Shown here piece by piece: positions 28,407 to 39,047 of a DNA stretch of 64,000 nucleotides (position 1 is the first letter of the stretch; every line of letters begins with the position of its first letter). The stretch spans positions 5,564,001-5,628,000 of the forward strand of contig NZ_CP022521.1 in assembly GCF_002234535.1 (NCBI RefSeq), in the 5' to 3' direction. The notes beneath the pieces were generated by a model, which was not told the DNA's origin, ran no database searches, and saw nothing but the letters and a program-made list of their open reading frames with translations. This stretch comes from Actinoalloteichus hoggarensis. Lineage in GTDB: Bacteria; Actinomycetota; Actinomycetes; Mycobacteriales; Pseudonocardiaceae. The translations under genes and the position numbers were made by a program.

Positions 28407-29220
28407 GTCGGCCCCGCACACGCGGGGATGGCTCCCGGTTGTCACGCCGCCGAGTCCACTGGGCCATGTCGGCCCCGCACACGCGGGGATGGCTCCGTTC
28501 GGTTTCGAACGTGGCGTTGACGGTCGGGTCGGCCCCGCACACGCGGGGATGGCTCCGCCTGGTCGACGGTCCGACCGATCTCGCCGAGGTCGGCCCCGCA
28601 CACGCGGGGATGGCTCGGCGCTGCTGTCCGAGATCACCGACCGGGCGGAGTCGGCCCCGCACACGCGGGGATGGCTCCCATCACCTCGTCCTCGTCGAGC
28701 ACGGGCGGGTGTCGGCCCCGCGCACGCGGGGATGGCTCGCTGCGTGACACCGAGACCGTCGAGCGTGGGGCGTCGGCCCCGCGCACGCGGGGATGGCTCG
28801 ACCGCCGCCGCGTTGGACCGGGTGCTCGCCGTGGCAGCCCCGCGCGTATGCGGACGATTCTCAGGCGACGCTGTTCGAAAGTCGTGGAATCGAATCGGCC
28901 CCCGCGCGGGGTGGGCTCGTGGCGCACTCGGCAGGTCGGGACGCCACCGTGGACCACGGCTCGCACACGCAGGGATGGTTTCCAAGGCACCCTGGCTGTT
29001 CCCGCGAATCCCGGCCGGCCCGGCGCAGGCGGACCTGACTCCTACCCCGATGAATCGAACTACTGCCGGCCATGGTCGGCCCGCGCACACGGGATAGCTC
29101 GCACACTGGACGCCAGGCAGATCCCCACTGTGCATCGGCCCGCGCACGCATGGCGGCTCGACAAGGCAGCGTGGTCGACGGCGTCGACTGAGCGCAGGCC
29201 TTGGCGCACGGGAGGCGCTC
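28407..29220 (+). CRISPR. CRISPR array 4 (type I-E), 7 intact and about 7 decayed repeats
   Basis: Intact 28-bp repeats start at 28407, 28468, 28528, 28589, 28650, 28711 and 28772; spacers are 33 bp except one of 32. Repeats 1-5 read GCACACGC in the loop, 6-7 read GCGCACGC. Beyond them, decayed copies occur at about 28833, 28894, 28954, 29014, 29075, 29134 and 29193, still 59-61 bp apart. Some have lost 2-3 bp (28894, 29075, 29134). The array is read rightward from the leader, so decay increases toward the oldest end. Confidence 0.93.
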
Positions 29221-29446
29221 TGGCAGGGGGCAAGCACCGTCGAGGCGGTCCCGCGATCAACACCGCAGCCGGAGCGATCACGGCGTCGCTCACCGTTTCC
29301 GCCTGGGGCATCTCGACCGCGCCCGCGTCGGGCCCCGGGCGGGTTCGGACCGACCCGTCCGCAGTGGCCTCCGGCACCGGGGGCGTGCTCAGTGCGTCCG
29401 GCCCGCATCCGTCCGGGAGAAGGGCCTCCGCACGCGAAGTCGCCGG

Positions 29447-29944
29447 TTACCAGCGGCGGCGCCCCGTGGGACGCAGGCCCTCGACGGCGTCGAACTCGTA
29501 CTCGTTCATCTCGCGCCGTTCCCGACGGTAGACGTGCACGCTGACCGCCGGGTCCGGGCCCTCGTTGACGACCTCGTGCACGTAGTCCGGTCCGAAGACG
29601 CGGGAGGCGCCCGCCGCCAGCGGCTGGACGACCTCGATGCGGCCGCCTCGGCCGTCCTGTCGGGCCACGCGCTCGGTCAACACTCCGTTGACCACGGTGA
29701 ACGCCCCGACGGCGCCACCGTGATCATGCAGTCGGGTGCGCTGGCCGGGCAGCCAGCTCAACAGCCACACCTCGTGATGCTCGGTGCGGGACAGCAGGCC
29801 GGACCACCGCTGGTCCGGGTCGTAACGCAGGAGCGGCGCCCACTGCTCCCGATCGGTTGCGGTCGCCATCGCGACGCGCACGGGATGCGTCAGAGCGTCC
29901 TGAGTGGGAGGCGCGGCGACGGTGTTCGGAGGCACGGCGAACAT
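29447..29944 (-). CDS. Cysteine dioxygenase-family protein
   Basis: A 165-aa cupin enzyme predicted to oxidise cysteine (or a related thiol) to the sulfinic acid with a non-heme iron. Iron ligands His73 and His75 in TRLHDHGGAVGAF and His123 in GPDYVHEVVNEG are all present. The length suits bacterial type I cysteine dioxygenases. It stands alone after the decayed end of array 4; its product could lead toward taurine or sulfite, but no partner genes are nearby. Confidence 0.9.
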   Translation of the reverse strand: MFAVPPNTVAAPPTQDALTHPVRVAMATATDREQWAPLLRYDPDQRWSGLLSRTEHHEVWLLSWLPGQRTRLHDHGGAVGAFTVVNGVLTERVARQDGRGGRIEVVQPLAAGASRVFGPDYVHEVVNEGPDPAVSVHVYRRERREMNEYEFDAVEGLRPTGRRRW

Positions 29945-30434
29945 GATCGATCCTCAAGTGATGTGGGGGCGCGGGCCGTGCGGGACGGCACGGCGATCTG
30001 GAGGCCGAACGCCGAGCACGGCAGGTCAGAAGGGGACGCTCACCACTGACAACAGTGCGCGCTCACGACCGGACGGAGGATGGAACCTCTCGCGGTGTGA
30101 TCAGACTGCGCGGACATGTCCCGACCGTATGGCCGGGGCCCGCGACCCGTCAACCGGCGACCGCACGCTGAGACCAGATGTCACCCGACCAGGTGGTCTT
30201 CCACTACGGGGCGTCGCCACCCGAGCCGTTACTCCGGCCATCTCACCCGCCCGTCTGACCCCGATCAGCACCGCCGTATCCGTGGCCCCGGAGCCGCTCA
30301 GCAGCCGCCGTCCGGCACTACGCCGCACGGGCGACGGTCGGCGGAGGCGACCAGTCCGCGACGACCCGAGACGGTCCGAGACGACGGTGCCCATCGCGCT
30401 GAGACCGTTGATCGTGACAAGGGCGGGGCGGTCT
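29945..30434. other. Intergenic stretch, no gene seen
   Basis: About 490 bp. Must hold the minus-strand promoter of the cysteine dioxygenase gene. Open frames here give only low-complexity translations. Confidence 0.5.
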
Positions 30435-30740
30435 ATGTCGAACCCGGCAATGTCCGATCCGGCAGCTTCCAACCCGGCAGCTTCCAACCCGGCGGCGTTC
30501 AACCCGGCGATTCCACTCCGCCGAAGTCAGGCGTTCACCGGTAGGGCGGAGGCGTTGGCCGCGTTGGACGGGGTGCCCGACCAGGTGAGGGCTGGGGCGC
30601 GGCGGGTGTGCCGCCAGTGAGTCTGCTGGACGGCGGGATCGGTGTGGGCAAGACGGCCTTGGCGGTGTGGTGGGGTGCTCGTCGAGCGTGGCGGTTCCGA
30701 ACCGGTGGCGTCGAAGCGCGGCGCGGAACCGGTCGCGGTC
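30435..30740 (+). pseudogene. Broken AfsR/NB-ARC-type STAND ATPase fragment
   Basis: One frame gives MSNPAMSDPAASN... and then RSQAFTGRAEALAALDGVPD, the entry of an NB-ARC domain, before stopping. The next part of the domain continues in another frame: PPVSLLDGGIGVGKTALAVW, with a Walker A close to the family's GVGKTALA. So at least one frameshift splits the gene near 30600, and similarity fades after the Walker A. A 15-bp tandem repeat coding PAASN lies at about 30466-30510. The rest of the ATPase and any effector domain are absent. Confidence 0.65.
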
Positions 30741-31704
30741 TGTCGTCCGGCCGGCTCCACAGCTGCTGCGCGCTCACGCGGAGGCGGCTCGAGCCGGGGC
30801 GTGCGAGCCGCGTCCCTTGATCGACTGAACCCCGGCGGCCGCTGGCAGGCCTCGTCCAGCTCCGAGACACCGAAGTGCCCGAGGCACCGAGATCCACTCG
30901 ATCGAGATCTTGCCGAAGTCGAACATCAGTTCGATCATGGAGTCATGCCTGAACTGACTTCGATCTCGCCCACCGCCCGCACCGCCACTGCCCGCACCGC
31001 CCACACCGTTCTCGCGGCGATCCTCGGCCTGGTTCTGCGGACACTCCGGGTCTTCGATCGCGCTGCTCGAGCCGCCGCGAGCCGCCTGTCTCGACAGTCT
31101 CGGCTGTCTCGGCCCAGCGCTTCGCCGAGCGTGCCCTGGCTCGGCTGCGCGAACGGTTCGTGGACCGAACGTTGGCGGCATCAGCCGCGAGAACCCGACG
31201 AAACCGGCCGAGGACGCTCACCCATCCCCGTCGGGCTCGCCGAGGTCGCCCGCTCGGAGCCCGTCGTCGACGGCGCGGGAGGGCAGCCCGCTCGGCCGTC
31301 TCGGCCGTCCGATTGTCGCCTCGGGCACACCCCGCGAGCGCCGTCTTCGCGACCGAGAGCCGGCACGGCACCCGACCCGCCCTGCGTGACGCACCCAGGT
31401 CACGCCGGCCGCCGCTCGCCGTCACCGGCTTCGCGCGGTCGGCACGGCGGGCGCGTCCGGCGCACTCACCCGCCGCAGGCACGGTGCTCCGACAAGCACA
31501 CGAGCCACGGCAGTCCGCCGCACCGCAGACCCGGCCCCACTCGGTCTGCCCGGCCGCCTGCATCGCATTGCGAGATCCGACGGCGGGCAGGCACGGCCTG
31601 CTACGGCCGTCGCCCCCGACGGAGCGCCACGGCCGGGGCGATCGGCCCGGCCGCGACCGGTCGGCCACGCGATCGCCCGTGCCTGCGGCCGAGCGACGCG
31701 TCGG
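30741..31704. other. Gene-poor stretch after the ATPase fragment
   Basis: About 960 bp without a recognisable gene or repeat. Long open frames exist but translate to Arg/Ser/Pro-rich sequence. It may be degraded remains of the ATPase gene. Confidence 0.5.
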
Positions 31705-32865
31705 TCACCGCGTGCAGGCGTCCAGCGCGGCCAGCACGTCGGCCACCAGGTCGACGGCGTCCTCACAGCCGGAGGAGAAGCGTACGAACCCCGGTGCGAC
31801 CGGATCTCCCCAGCGCGCGCGACGGTCCGCGGTCGAGTGGACGCCGCCGAAGCTGGTCGCCTCGACGACGAGCCTGCTCGCCGCCACGAATCGGGCGAAG
31901 GTCGCCTCATCGGCCAACTCGAAGGAGAGCACGCCGCCGAAGCGGCGCATCTGCCGCCGGGCCGTGGCGTGGGCGGGGTCGTCCGCCATCCCCGGCCAGC
32001 GCAGGCGCCGCACCGCCGGATGGTCGCGCAGCGCGGCGGCCAGCGCGGCGGCGTTGTCAGCCTGTCTCGCCAGCCGCAGATCCAGCGTGCTCAGACTCCG
32101 ATACGCCAGCCACGACTCGAACGGTCCGGGGATCGCGCCGCCCAGGGTGCGGGCCTGGCGAATCCTGCCTGCCAGCGCCGCGTCCCCGGTCGACACGTGG
32201 CCGAGCAGCAGATCGCTGTGTCCACTGAGCGCCTTGGCGTCGCTGGCCACGACGACGTCCGCGCCGAGGGCGAGCGGCCGCTGGCCGAGCGGGCTGGCGG
32301 TGGTGTTGTCCACCGCCACCACGGCGCCCGCCGCGTGCGCACGGGCGCTCAGCTCGGCGATGTCGCAGACATCCAGTCCCGGATTCGACGGGGTCTCCAG
32401 CAGGACCAGCGCGGCGCCGTCGAACACGTCGTCGTCCCACGGCCCGGCGGTAGGCACCTCTCGCACCGGGACGCCGCGCGGGATCAGCTCCGATGCCGCG
32501 AAGGCCCGCGTCGCGTAGTAGCCGTCCGACGGCAGCACCAGCGCGCCCCGCCCGGCCGCATCACGCAGCAGCGCGGAGATCGCGGCCATCCCAGAGGGGA
32601 ACAGCACACACTCGCCGCCGTCCAGTTCGCCGATCGCCGACTCCAGCCGGCGCCAGGTCGGATTGTCCGCCCGCCCGTAGAAGTCGGTCTCCTCCGTACG
32701 GCCCGCGTCGAGGTCCGATCCGTGGTCCGTGGCGGGCCCGCCGTCGGTCAGGTGGAACGGTGCGGCGAGCACCGGCCCCGGTGTCAGTGGGGCGCCCTTC
32801 GACGGCGGGGTCCCGCCTGCGTGCACACAGCGCGTGCCGTCGCCCCAGTCGGCGTCCAGACTCAT
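31705..32865 (-). CDS. Cys/Met metabolism PLP-dependent enzyme (cystathionine gamma-lyase/synthase type)
   Basis: A 386-aa fold-type I PLP enzyme of the trans-sulfuration family. Family landmarks are [63 protein letters not shown] and the PLP lysine in [16 protein letters not shown]. The usual KYxxGHSD motif reads AKALSGHSD. The exact reaction (gamma-lyase or gamma-synthase) cannot be fixed from sequence. Its ATG overlaps the gpsA stop by 4 nt, a pairing common in Pseudonocardiaceae. The longer upstream frame belongs to gpsA antisense and was rejected. Confidence 0.88.
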   Translation of the reverse strand: MSLDADWGDGTRCVHAGGTPPSKGAPLTPGPVLAAPFHLTDGGPATDHGSDLDAGRTEETDFYGRADNPTWRRLESAIGELDGGECVLFPSGMAAISALLRDAAGRGALVLPSDGYYATRAFAASELIPRGVPVREVPTAGPWDDDVFDGAALVLLETPSNPGLDVCDIAELSARAHAAGAVVAVDNTTASPLGQRPLALGADVVVASDAKALSGHSDLLLGHVSTGDAALAGRIRQARTLGGAIPGPFESWLAYRSLSTLDLRLARQADNAAALAAALRDHPAVRRLRWPGMADDPAHATARRQMRRFGGVLSFELADEATFARFVAASRLVVEATSFGGVHSTADRRARWGDPVAPGFVRFSSGCEDAVDLVADVLAALDACTR

Positions 32866-33875
32866 GACCACTCCGCCTTCCTCGCCCGGCCGAGCAGCTC
32901 GGCCGCCATCACTCGCGGCGACAACGCCTCGTGGCAGACGCGATAGACGCTGTCGGTGATCGGCATCTCCACGCCGTGTCGGGCGCCCAGTTCCCGGATC
33001 GACGCACACGATTTCACGCCCTCGGCCACCTGGCCGTTCGCCGCCGCCTGCGCCTGCGCGATGCTGTCGCCGCGACCGATCCGGGCTCCGAAGGTGCGGT
33101 TGCGGGACAGCGGTGAGGAACAGGTGGCGACGAGGTCGCCGAGCCCGGCCAGGCCGGCGAAGGTCAGCGGGTCGGCGCCCAGCGCGGCGCCGAGTCGCGC
33201 CGTCTCGGCCAGCCCCCTGGTGATCAGGGTCGCCGTGGTGTTGTCTCCGAAGCCGAGTCCGTCGGCCATGCCGCATGCCAGTCCGATGACGTTCTTGCAG
33301 GCGCCGCCCAGTTCACACCCGATCACGTCCACGTTGGTGTAAGGCCGGAAGTACCGCGTGGAGCAGGCATGTTGCAGGGCCTCCGCGCGCTGCACATCGG
33401 TGCAGGCGATGACGGTGGCGGTGGGTTGTTCGGCGCCGACCTCCTTGGCCAGGTTGGGTCCCGACACGACCGCGACCTGGTCGGCGGGGACCTCCGCCAC
33501 CTCGGCGATGACCTCGCTCATTCGTTTGAGGCTGCCCAGCTCGACCCCCTTCGCCGTGCTGACCAGCGTCGCGCCTGCGGGCAGCAACGGACGCCAGGAC
33601 GCCAGGTTGGTCCGCAACGTCTGGCTGGGCACCGCCAGCACGACCGCGTCGGCACCGGCCAACGCCTCGGCCGCGTCGCTGGTGGCGGTCAGGTTCGTCG
33701 GCAGCGTGACGTCGGGAAGGTAGTCGGAGTTGCGGTGCAGTCGGGTGATCTCCTCGGCGACCGTCTGCCTGCGTGACCACAGCACCACGTCGCGGCCCGC
33801 GTCCGCGATGACCTTGGCGAACGCCGTGCCCCAGGAACCGGAGCCCAGCACTGCCACCCGTCGGATCGACTCCAC
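32862..33875 (-). CDS. gpsA: Glycerol-3-phosphate dehydrogenase [NAD(P)+]
   Basis: A 337-aa enzyme that reduces dihydroxyacetone phosphate to glycerol-3-phosphate for phospholipid synthesis. Rossmann motif [19 protein letters not shown] at the N-terminus; VSTAKGVE and [11 protein letters not shown] in the middle; the catalytic lysine region [19 protein letters not shown] near residue 195; and [11 protein letters not shown] later. It lies in a minus-strand run plsC-gpsA-metC-like, linking glycerol-3-phosphate supply to acylation. The gap from plsC is 150 bp. Confidence 0.96.
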   Translation of the reverse strand: MESIRRVAVLGSGSWGTAFAKVIADAGRDVVLWSRRQTVAEEITRLHRNSDYLPDVTLPTNLTATSDAAEALAGADAVVLAVPSQTLRTNLASWRPLLPAGATLVSTAKGVELGSLKRMSEVIAEVAEVPADQVAVVSGPNLAKEVGAEQPTATVIACTDVQRAEALQHACSTRYFRPYTNVDVIGCELGGACKNVIGLACGMADGLGFGDNTTATLITRGLAETARLGAALGADPLTFAGLAGLGDLVATCSSPLSRNRTFGARIGRGDSIAQAQAAANGQVAEGVKSCASIRELGARHGVEMPITDSVYRVCHEALSPRVMAAELLGRARKAEWS

Positions 33876-34025
33876 CGAACACCACTCCTCAACTCAGCAC
33901 CTCGGCGCCGCACTCTTGGGACCCGTCGGTCGGCCCGACGTGGCTGGGCGGGTCTCGATCAGGAGGTTCCCGACGACCCCACGGGCTGACGAGCTTCAGG
34001 ACTGTCAAGCTCTGGACTGACGACC

Positions 34026-34805
34026 TCAGGACTCCGGCCGGTCGAGGTCGCCGTTCTCCGGCCGGACCCGGCCGCGATGCAGGAAGAACGTCGCGGGTGC
34101 CTTCTCCTGTCTGACCTCGGCGAGCAGGTCGCGAACCGAGCCCATCACCGTCTCGGTCACCTCACGGAGGAGCGCGGTGTCGCGGGTGCGGCCCTCGAAG
34201 GCGGCCAGGTCCAGCGGCTCGCCCACTCGCACCCGCACCGGCTTGCGTCCGATGGGCCGGAACCGGCGCTTCGTGTAGTCGAAGATGTGCTGGGTCCCCC
34301 AGTTCACGGCGGGGATGACGGGGACGCCGCCCTCCAGTGCCAGCCGGGCGACCCCGGTCCTGGAGTGCATCGGCCACAGCTGCGGGTCTCTGGTGACCGT
34401 CCCCTCCGGGTAGATGACGACGATCTTGCCCTCGTGCAGGGCGGCGAGGGCGGCGTCGAGGCTGCGCTGTGCCTCCCCGCTGCCCCGATAGACGGGGATC
34501 TGCCCGGTGCTGCGCATCAGCGTGCCGACGACGGGCACCTTCCAGAGGCTGTGCTTGGCCATGAAGCGCGGCACGCGCCTGCTGCTGTGCACCAGCGCGG
34601 CGTCGTAGACCGGGTCGATCTCGGAGATGTGGTTGAAGACCAGCAGCGCCCCGCCCGTCGCGGGAATCCGCTCGCGGCCCTCCAGGCTACGGCGGCCTGC
34701 CATCCGGCTGAAGGGGTGGAACACCGACGCCGCGAAGGAGACCCAGAAGCCGCCCTTCTCCCGGCGTCGCACCGCGCCGGTCCGTTCTGCGTCTGGGCTG
34801 GTCAC
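34026..34805 (-). CDS. plsC: 1-acyl-sn-glycerol-3-phosphate acyltransferase-like
   Basis: A 259-aa membrane-associated acyltransferase of the PlsC family. The HX4D motif is in FNHISEIDPVYD (about residues 57-68), the phosphate-binding block is VVIYPEGTVTRD (about 130-141), and GVARLALEGGVPVIPAVNWG follows. It would acylate lysophosphatidate, next to gpsA, which makes glycerol-3-phosphate. The start is GTG (MTSPDAERTGAVRRREKGGF). It is divergent from cofC with a 134-bp gap. Confidence 0.9.
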   Translation of the reverse strand: MTSPDAERTGAVRRREKGGFWVSFAASVFHPFSRMAGRRSLEGRERIPATGGALLVFNHISEIDPVYDAALVHSSRRVPRFMAKHSLWKVPVVGTLMRSTGQIPVYRGSGEAQRSLDAALAALHEGKIVVIYPEGTVTRDPQLWPMHSRTGVARLALEGGVPVIPAVNWGTQHIFDYTKRRFRPIGRKPVRVRVGEPLDLAAFEGRTRDTALLREVTETVMGSVRDLLAEVRQEKAPATFFLHRGRVRPENGDLDRPES

Positions 34806-34939
34806 CGCAGTCCTCCTGGCTGGTGTGGCGGGGGTCGGGAACGGCCTAGAGTCTTACCGAGCCCTCGTCCGGGCCCACATCGGGGTCCGCGGGCGGGTCC
34901 GGCCGGCCGCCGCCTGCCGGGATCAAGCAGGATGGGGGC

Positions 34940-35602
34940 GTGGGTACCGGAGTAGACCTGCTGGTCCCGGTCAAGATGCTTCATTCGGCGAAGTCCCGAC
35001 TTCTCGGGGCGGCCGACCGGGGTGTCGGAGACCGCGCCAGGCACGCACAGTTGGTGGTGGCGTTGCTCGTGGACACCATGGCGGCGGCGCGAGGCGCCGA
35101 GGGGGTGCGCCGGGTCATCGCCGTGACCTCGGACCTGGTGGTGTCCGCGGCGGTGCTCGCCGAGGGGCACACCGTGCTGGCCGAGCCGCCGGAGGGCGGG
35201 TTGAACGCCGCGCTGCGACACGGCAGTGATCATCTGCTCGCCGCCGACCCCTCCGCACGGGTCGGAGCGTTGCAGGCCGATCTGCCTGCGCTGCGTTCCG
35301 AGGATCTGGCCGACGCACTGATCGAGGCGGGCGCGGGGCGGGCCTTCTGCGCCGACCGGCAGGGCACCGGCACGACGATGCTGCTGGCGGCACCGGGCGC
35401 CCCCTTGCTTCCGGAGTTCGGGGTGGGCTCCGCGGCGCGCCACGCCGCCTCGGGCGCGATGTCGTTGGTCGGCAGCCGTCCGACGCTGCGCTGCGACGTC
35501 GACACCGAGGACGACCTGCGGGAGGCGGCGCGACTGGGCCTCGGCGAGCGCACCAGGGCGTTGCTGGCCGAACGCTGCCATCGTGATCGTCGCGCCTGCT
35601 GA
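34940..35602 (+). CDS. cofC: 2-phospho-L-lactate/PEP guanylyltransferase (coenzyme F420 synthesis)
   Basis: A 220-aa nucleotidyltransferase that activates phosphoenolpyruvate or 2-phospholactate with GTP in F420 synthesis (CofC, called FbiD in mycobacteria). The family start LLVPVKMLHSAKSRL, the VIAVTSDLVVSAAV strand, GLNAALRHG, the ALQADLPAL metal site and CADRQGTGTTMLLAAPG are all present. The start is GTG. It is in the same direction as ppk, 181 bp upstream. It shows that the organism makes F420. Confidence 0.93.
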   Translation: MGTGVDLLVPVKMLHSAKSRLLGAADRGVGDRARHAQLVVALLVDTMAAARGAEGVRRVIAVTSDLVVSAAVLAEGHTVLAEPPEGGLNAALRHGSDHLLAADPSARVGALQADLPALRSEDLADALIEAGAGRAFCADRQGTGTTMLLAAPGAPLLPEFGVGSAARHAASGAMSLVGSRPTLRCDVDTEDDLREAARLGLGERTRALLAERCHRDRRAC

Positions 35603-35783
35603 CGACCTGTCACCACTCGTTCGACCGAGCCGGGTCTGCGCACGGACGTCGTCGACCTGACGGCGGCGGAGTCCCGCCGCGTGCCGGACATCGTTCGGAC
35701 GGGGTGCGCTGGGCCGTTCTTCACCTCTTGTTGGGGCATGAGGACACACCGAACGAACCGGTTCTGGGCGACAATGGGGTGTT

Positions 35784-38012
35784 GTGAGCACCCCATCGAG
35801 CGGCGAACGACAGTCTCGTCAGCGCAATCCGAGGCCTGCCCGGCGTGGCAGGCCGTCGGCGGCGGCCGCCGCCTCGGCGAGCGTCACGCTTCCCGACGGG
35901 CTTCGCGGCTATCCGCAGCCACCGCCTGCCGCCACCGCGGCGACTCCCGAGTTCGACGATCTGCCCGAGGAGCGCTATCTCAATCGCGAGCTGTCCTGGC
36001 TGGACTTCAATGCCAGGGTGCTCGCGCTCGCCGAGGACTCGTCGCAGCCGTTGCTGGAGCGCGCCAAGTTCCTCTCGATCTTCGCCTCGAATCTCGACGA
36101 GTTCTACATGGTCCGGGTGGCCGGGTTGAAGCGGCGGGACGAGACGGGGCTGTCGGTGCGCAGTGCCGACGGACTGTCACCCAGAGAACAGCTCGCCAGG
36201 ATCGCCCTGCGCACGCAGGAGCTGGCCGAGCAGCATGCGAGGGCCTTCCTGGACGACGTCCAGCCGGCTTTGGAGAAGGCCTCGATCTTCGTGCTGACCT
36301 GGAAGGACCTGTCCGACGATGATCGCGTCCGGTTGTCGGAGTACTTCACGGAGCAGGTGTTCCCGGTGCTCACGCCGCTCGCGGTCGACCCGGCGCATCC
36401 CTTCCCCTACATCTCGGGGCTCTCGCTGAACCTCGCGGTCACCGTGCGCGATCCGCAGGGCGGCACGCCCCGCTTCGCGCGGGTGAAGGTGCCCGACAAC
36501 GTGCCCAGGCTGGTGCCGGTGGCGCAGGGCCGTTCTTCGGAGCGGGTCGTCTTCCTTCCGTTGGAGGAGCTGATCGCCGCGCACCTGGACAACCTCTTCG
36601 CGGGAATGGAGGTCATCGAGCACCACGTCTTCCGTGTCACGCGCAACGCGGACCTGGAGGTCGAGGAGGACCGCGACGAGGACCTGCTCCAGGCGATGGA
36701 GCGAGAGCTGGCCCGGCGGCGGTTCGGCCCGCCCGTGCGGCTTGAGGTCGCCGACTCCATGAGCGAGCACATGCTCGAGCTGCTGCTGCGGGAGATGGAC
36801 GTCGATCCTGGCGACGTCGTGGAGCTGCCGGGGTTGTTGGATCTGTCGTGTCTGTGGCAGCTGTACGCGGTGGACCGGCCACAGCTCAAGGCGATGCCCT
36901 TCGTGCCCGCGACGCATCCGGCCTTCGGCGAGGGCGAGACGCCCAAGAGCGTGTTCGCCACGCTGCGAGACGGTGACATCCTCGTGCATCATCCCTACGA
37001 CTCGTTCTCGACGAGTGTGCAGCGTTTCGTGGAACAGGCCGCGGCCGACCCGAAGGTGCTGGCCATCAAGCAGACGTTGTATCGGACCTCGGGTGATTCA
37101 CCGATCGTGGACGCGCTGATCGACGCGGCCGAGGCAGGCAAGCAGGTCGTCGCGCTGGTCGAGGTGAAGGCGCGCTTCGACGAGCAGGCGAACATCAAGT
37201 GGGCACGGGCGCTGGAGCGGGCGGGCGTGCACGTGGTCTACGGGCTGGTGGGCTTGAAGACGCACTGCAAGACGGCGCTGGTGGTTCGGCAGGAGGGTTC
37301 GACGATCCGCCGGTACTGCCACATCGGCACCGGCAACTATCACCCCAAGACGGCCAGGATCTACGAGGACATCGGCCTGTTCACCGCCGAGCCGTTGATC
37401 GGGGCGGACCTCACCGATCTCTTCAACGTGCTGACGGGGTACGCCCGGCAGAACAGCTACCGCAGCATCCTGGTCGCCCCGTACGGCATCCGCCGAGGGA
37501 TCGTGCAGCGCATCGAGGGCGAGATCGAGCGGGCGCTGCGCGGCGAGCCGGCGGGCATCCGGTTCAAGGTGAACTCCCTGGTGGACGAGCAGGTCATCGA
37601 CGCCCTGTATCGCGCGTCGCGCGCGGGGGTGCCGGTGGAGGTCGTGGTCAGGGGCATCTGCGCGCTCAAGCCGGGCATGCCCGGGGTCTCGGAGAACATC
37701 CGGGTGCGCTCCATTCTCGGCCGTTTCCTGGAGCATTCGCGCATCTTCCACTTCATGGGCGCCGGGGAGCACTGGATCGGCAGCGCGGACATGATGCACC
37801 GCAATCTGGATCGGCGGATCGAGGTGCAGGTACGGGTCACCGATCCGCGACTCGTGGCTCAGCTGGACGAGATGTTCGACTCGGCGCTGGACCCGGCCAC
37901 CCGCTGCTGGGTTCTGGGGCAGGACGGTGTGTGGTCGCCGTCGCCTCGGCTGGGCGATGACGTCCGCGACCACCAGACGGAGCTGCTGCGCACCCACGGG
38001 GCCAAGGACTGA
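35784..38012 (+). CDS. ppk: Polyphosphate kinase 1
   Basis: A 742-aa enzyme that reversibly transfers the gamma-phosphate of ATP onto polyphosphate. Domain order is usual: N-terminal helical domain ([20 protein letters not shown]), head domain, then two phospholipase D-like domains. The autophosphorylated His is in [20 protein letters not shown], and [19 protein letters not shown] precedes it. The first 60 residues are a disordered basic tail before the conserved core. GTG start. The mutT1-like gene starts 46 bp after the stop, a conserved actinobacterial pair. Confidence 0.97.
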   Translation: MSTPSSGERQSRQRNPRPARRGRPSAAAAASASVTLPDGLRGYPQPPPAATAATPEFDDLPEERYLNRELSWLDFNARVLALAEDSSQPLLERAKFLSIFASNLDEFYMVRVAGLKRRDETGLSVRSADGLSPREQLARIALRTQELAEQHARAFLDDVQPALEKASIFVLTWKDLSDDDRVRLSEYFTEQVFPVLTPLAVDPAHPFPYISGLSLNLAVTVRDPQGGTPRFARVKVPDNVPRLVPVAQGRSSERVVFLPLEELIAAHLDNLFAGMEVIEHHVFRVTRNADLEVEEDRDEDLLQAMERELARRRFGPPVRLEVADSMSEHMLELLLREMDVDPGDVVELPGLLDLSCLWQLYAVDRPQLKAMPFVPATHPAFGEGETPKSVFATLRDGDILVHHPYDSFSTSVQRFVEQAAADPKVLAIKQTLYRTSGDSPIVDALIDAAEAGKQVVALVEVKARFDEQANIKWARALERAGVHVVYGLVGLKTHCKTALVVRQEGSTIRRYCHIGTGNYHPKTARIYEDIGLFTAEPLIGADLTDLFNVLTGYARQNSYRSILVAPYGIRRGIVQRIEGEIERALRGEPAGIRFKVNSLVDEQVIDALYRASRAGVPVEVVVRGICALKPGMPGVSENIRVRSILGRFLEHSRIFHFMGAGEHWIGSADMMHRNLDRRIEVQVRVTDPRLVAQLDEMFDSALDPATRCWVLGQDGVWSPSPRLGDDVRDHQTELLRTHGAKD

Positions 38013-38057
38013 TCGGCCTCGACGGGCATTCGCCGACCAGGATCGGGGTGGGGGACG

Positions 38058-39047
38058 ATGGCTGCCGCGAAAGACCACGGTGTACGAACAGCGAAGCACG
38101 TCAGGGCCGCGGGCGTCGTCCTCTGGCGTCTCGGCGCGCGCTCGGGCACGACCGTCCGCGAGGTCGCGCTGGTGCACCGACCCCGCTATGACGACTGGTC
38201 GCTGCCCAAGGGCAAGGCGGAGCCGGGCGAGACACGACATGCCACGGCGGTCCGGGAGACCGCCGAGGAGACGGGCGTGCGGCCGGTGTTGGACCGCCTG
38301 CTCGGCGAGGTGAGCTACACGCTGCCCGCCGCGGGCGGGGAGGGCCTGATCCGCAAGACGGTGACCTACTACGCGGCCAGACAGGTGACCGACGTCGTCG
38401 AGCGGCCGGGCGACGACGAGGTCGATCAGGTCCGCTGGTTCTCGCAGGCCGAGGCCGCCGACCGGCTCACCTACCCGCATGACCGCGTCATCCTGCGTCG
38501 TTTCGCCGAGCTGGACGGCGACTCCCGCACGATTCTGCTGGTCCGCCATGCGAAGGCGGGGAGCCGCGCCAAATGGTCTCAGCCGGACGAGCTTCGGCCG
38601 TTGAGCCGGGCGGGCAGGCGCCAGTCCGCCGCGCTCGACCGGCTGCTGCCGCTGTTCGCGCCGAGCCGGGTGTGCTCGGCGCCGAGGACGCGATGCAGGC
38701 AGACGGTGGCAGGGACGGCGGCGCTGCTCGGGCTGCCCGTCCACGACGAGTCCGCGCTGAGCGAAGAGGCCTATGCCGCCGATCCGGAGCGGGCCCGCCT
38801 GCGCCTGATGGCCATGCTGGACGAGGCGACGACGACGCTGGTGTGCAGCCAGGGCGGGGTGATCCCCGGTCTGGTGCGGCCGCTGACGGATGCGGTGACG
38901 GGCGGGGACTCGGCGGGGGTCTGGAACGCGACGCCGGACGACGCGGAGCCGCCGAGCAAGAAGGGCAGCCTGTGGGTGCTGTCTTTCCATCCGACCCGGC
39001 CGGTCCTCATCGGCAGCGAGTATCTGAGCAGCGCGGAACACTGGTGA
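38058..39047 (+). CDS. Nudix hydrolase fused to histidine phosphatase (MutT1 type)
   Basis: A 329-aa two-domain protein. Residues 15-150 are a Nudix domain with box GKAEPGETRHATAVRETAEE; residues 160-320 are a histidine phosphatase domain with ILLVRHAKAG. This is the layout of mycobacterial MutT1, which hydrolyses 8-oxo-dGTP and diadenosine polyphosphates and so limits mutation. It follows ppk closely, as in mycobacteria. A GGGGTGGGGG sequence precedes the ATG. Confidence 0.93.
   Translation: MAAAKDHGVRTAKHVRAAGVVLWRLGARSGTTVREVALVHRPRYDDWSLPKGKAEPGETRHATAVRETAEETGVRPVLDRLLGEVSYTLPAAGGEGLIRKTVTYYAARQVTDVVERPGDDEVDQVRWFSQAEAADRLTYPHDRVILRRFAELDGDSRTILLVRHAKAGSRAKWSQPDELRPLSRAGRRQSAALDRLLPLFAPSRVCSAPRTRCRQTVAGTAALLGLPVHDESALSEEAYAADPERARLRLMAMLDEATTTLVCSQGGVIPGLVRPLTDAVTGGDSAGVWNATPDDAEPPSKKGSLWVLSFHPTRPVLIGSEYLSSAEHW

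Noticed and set aside
37098-39041. A 647-codon minus-strand open frame
   Set aside because: It is antisense to ppk and the Nudix fusion gene, both of which are well supported.
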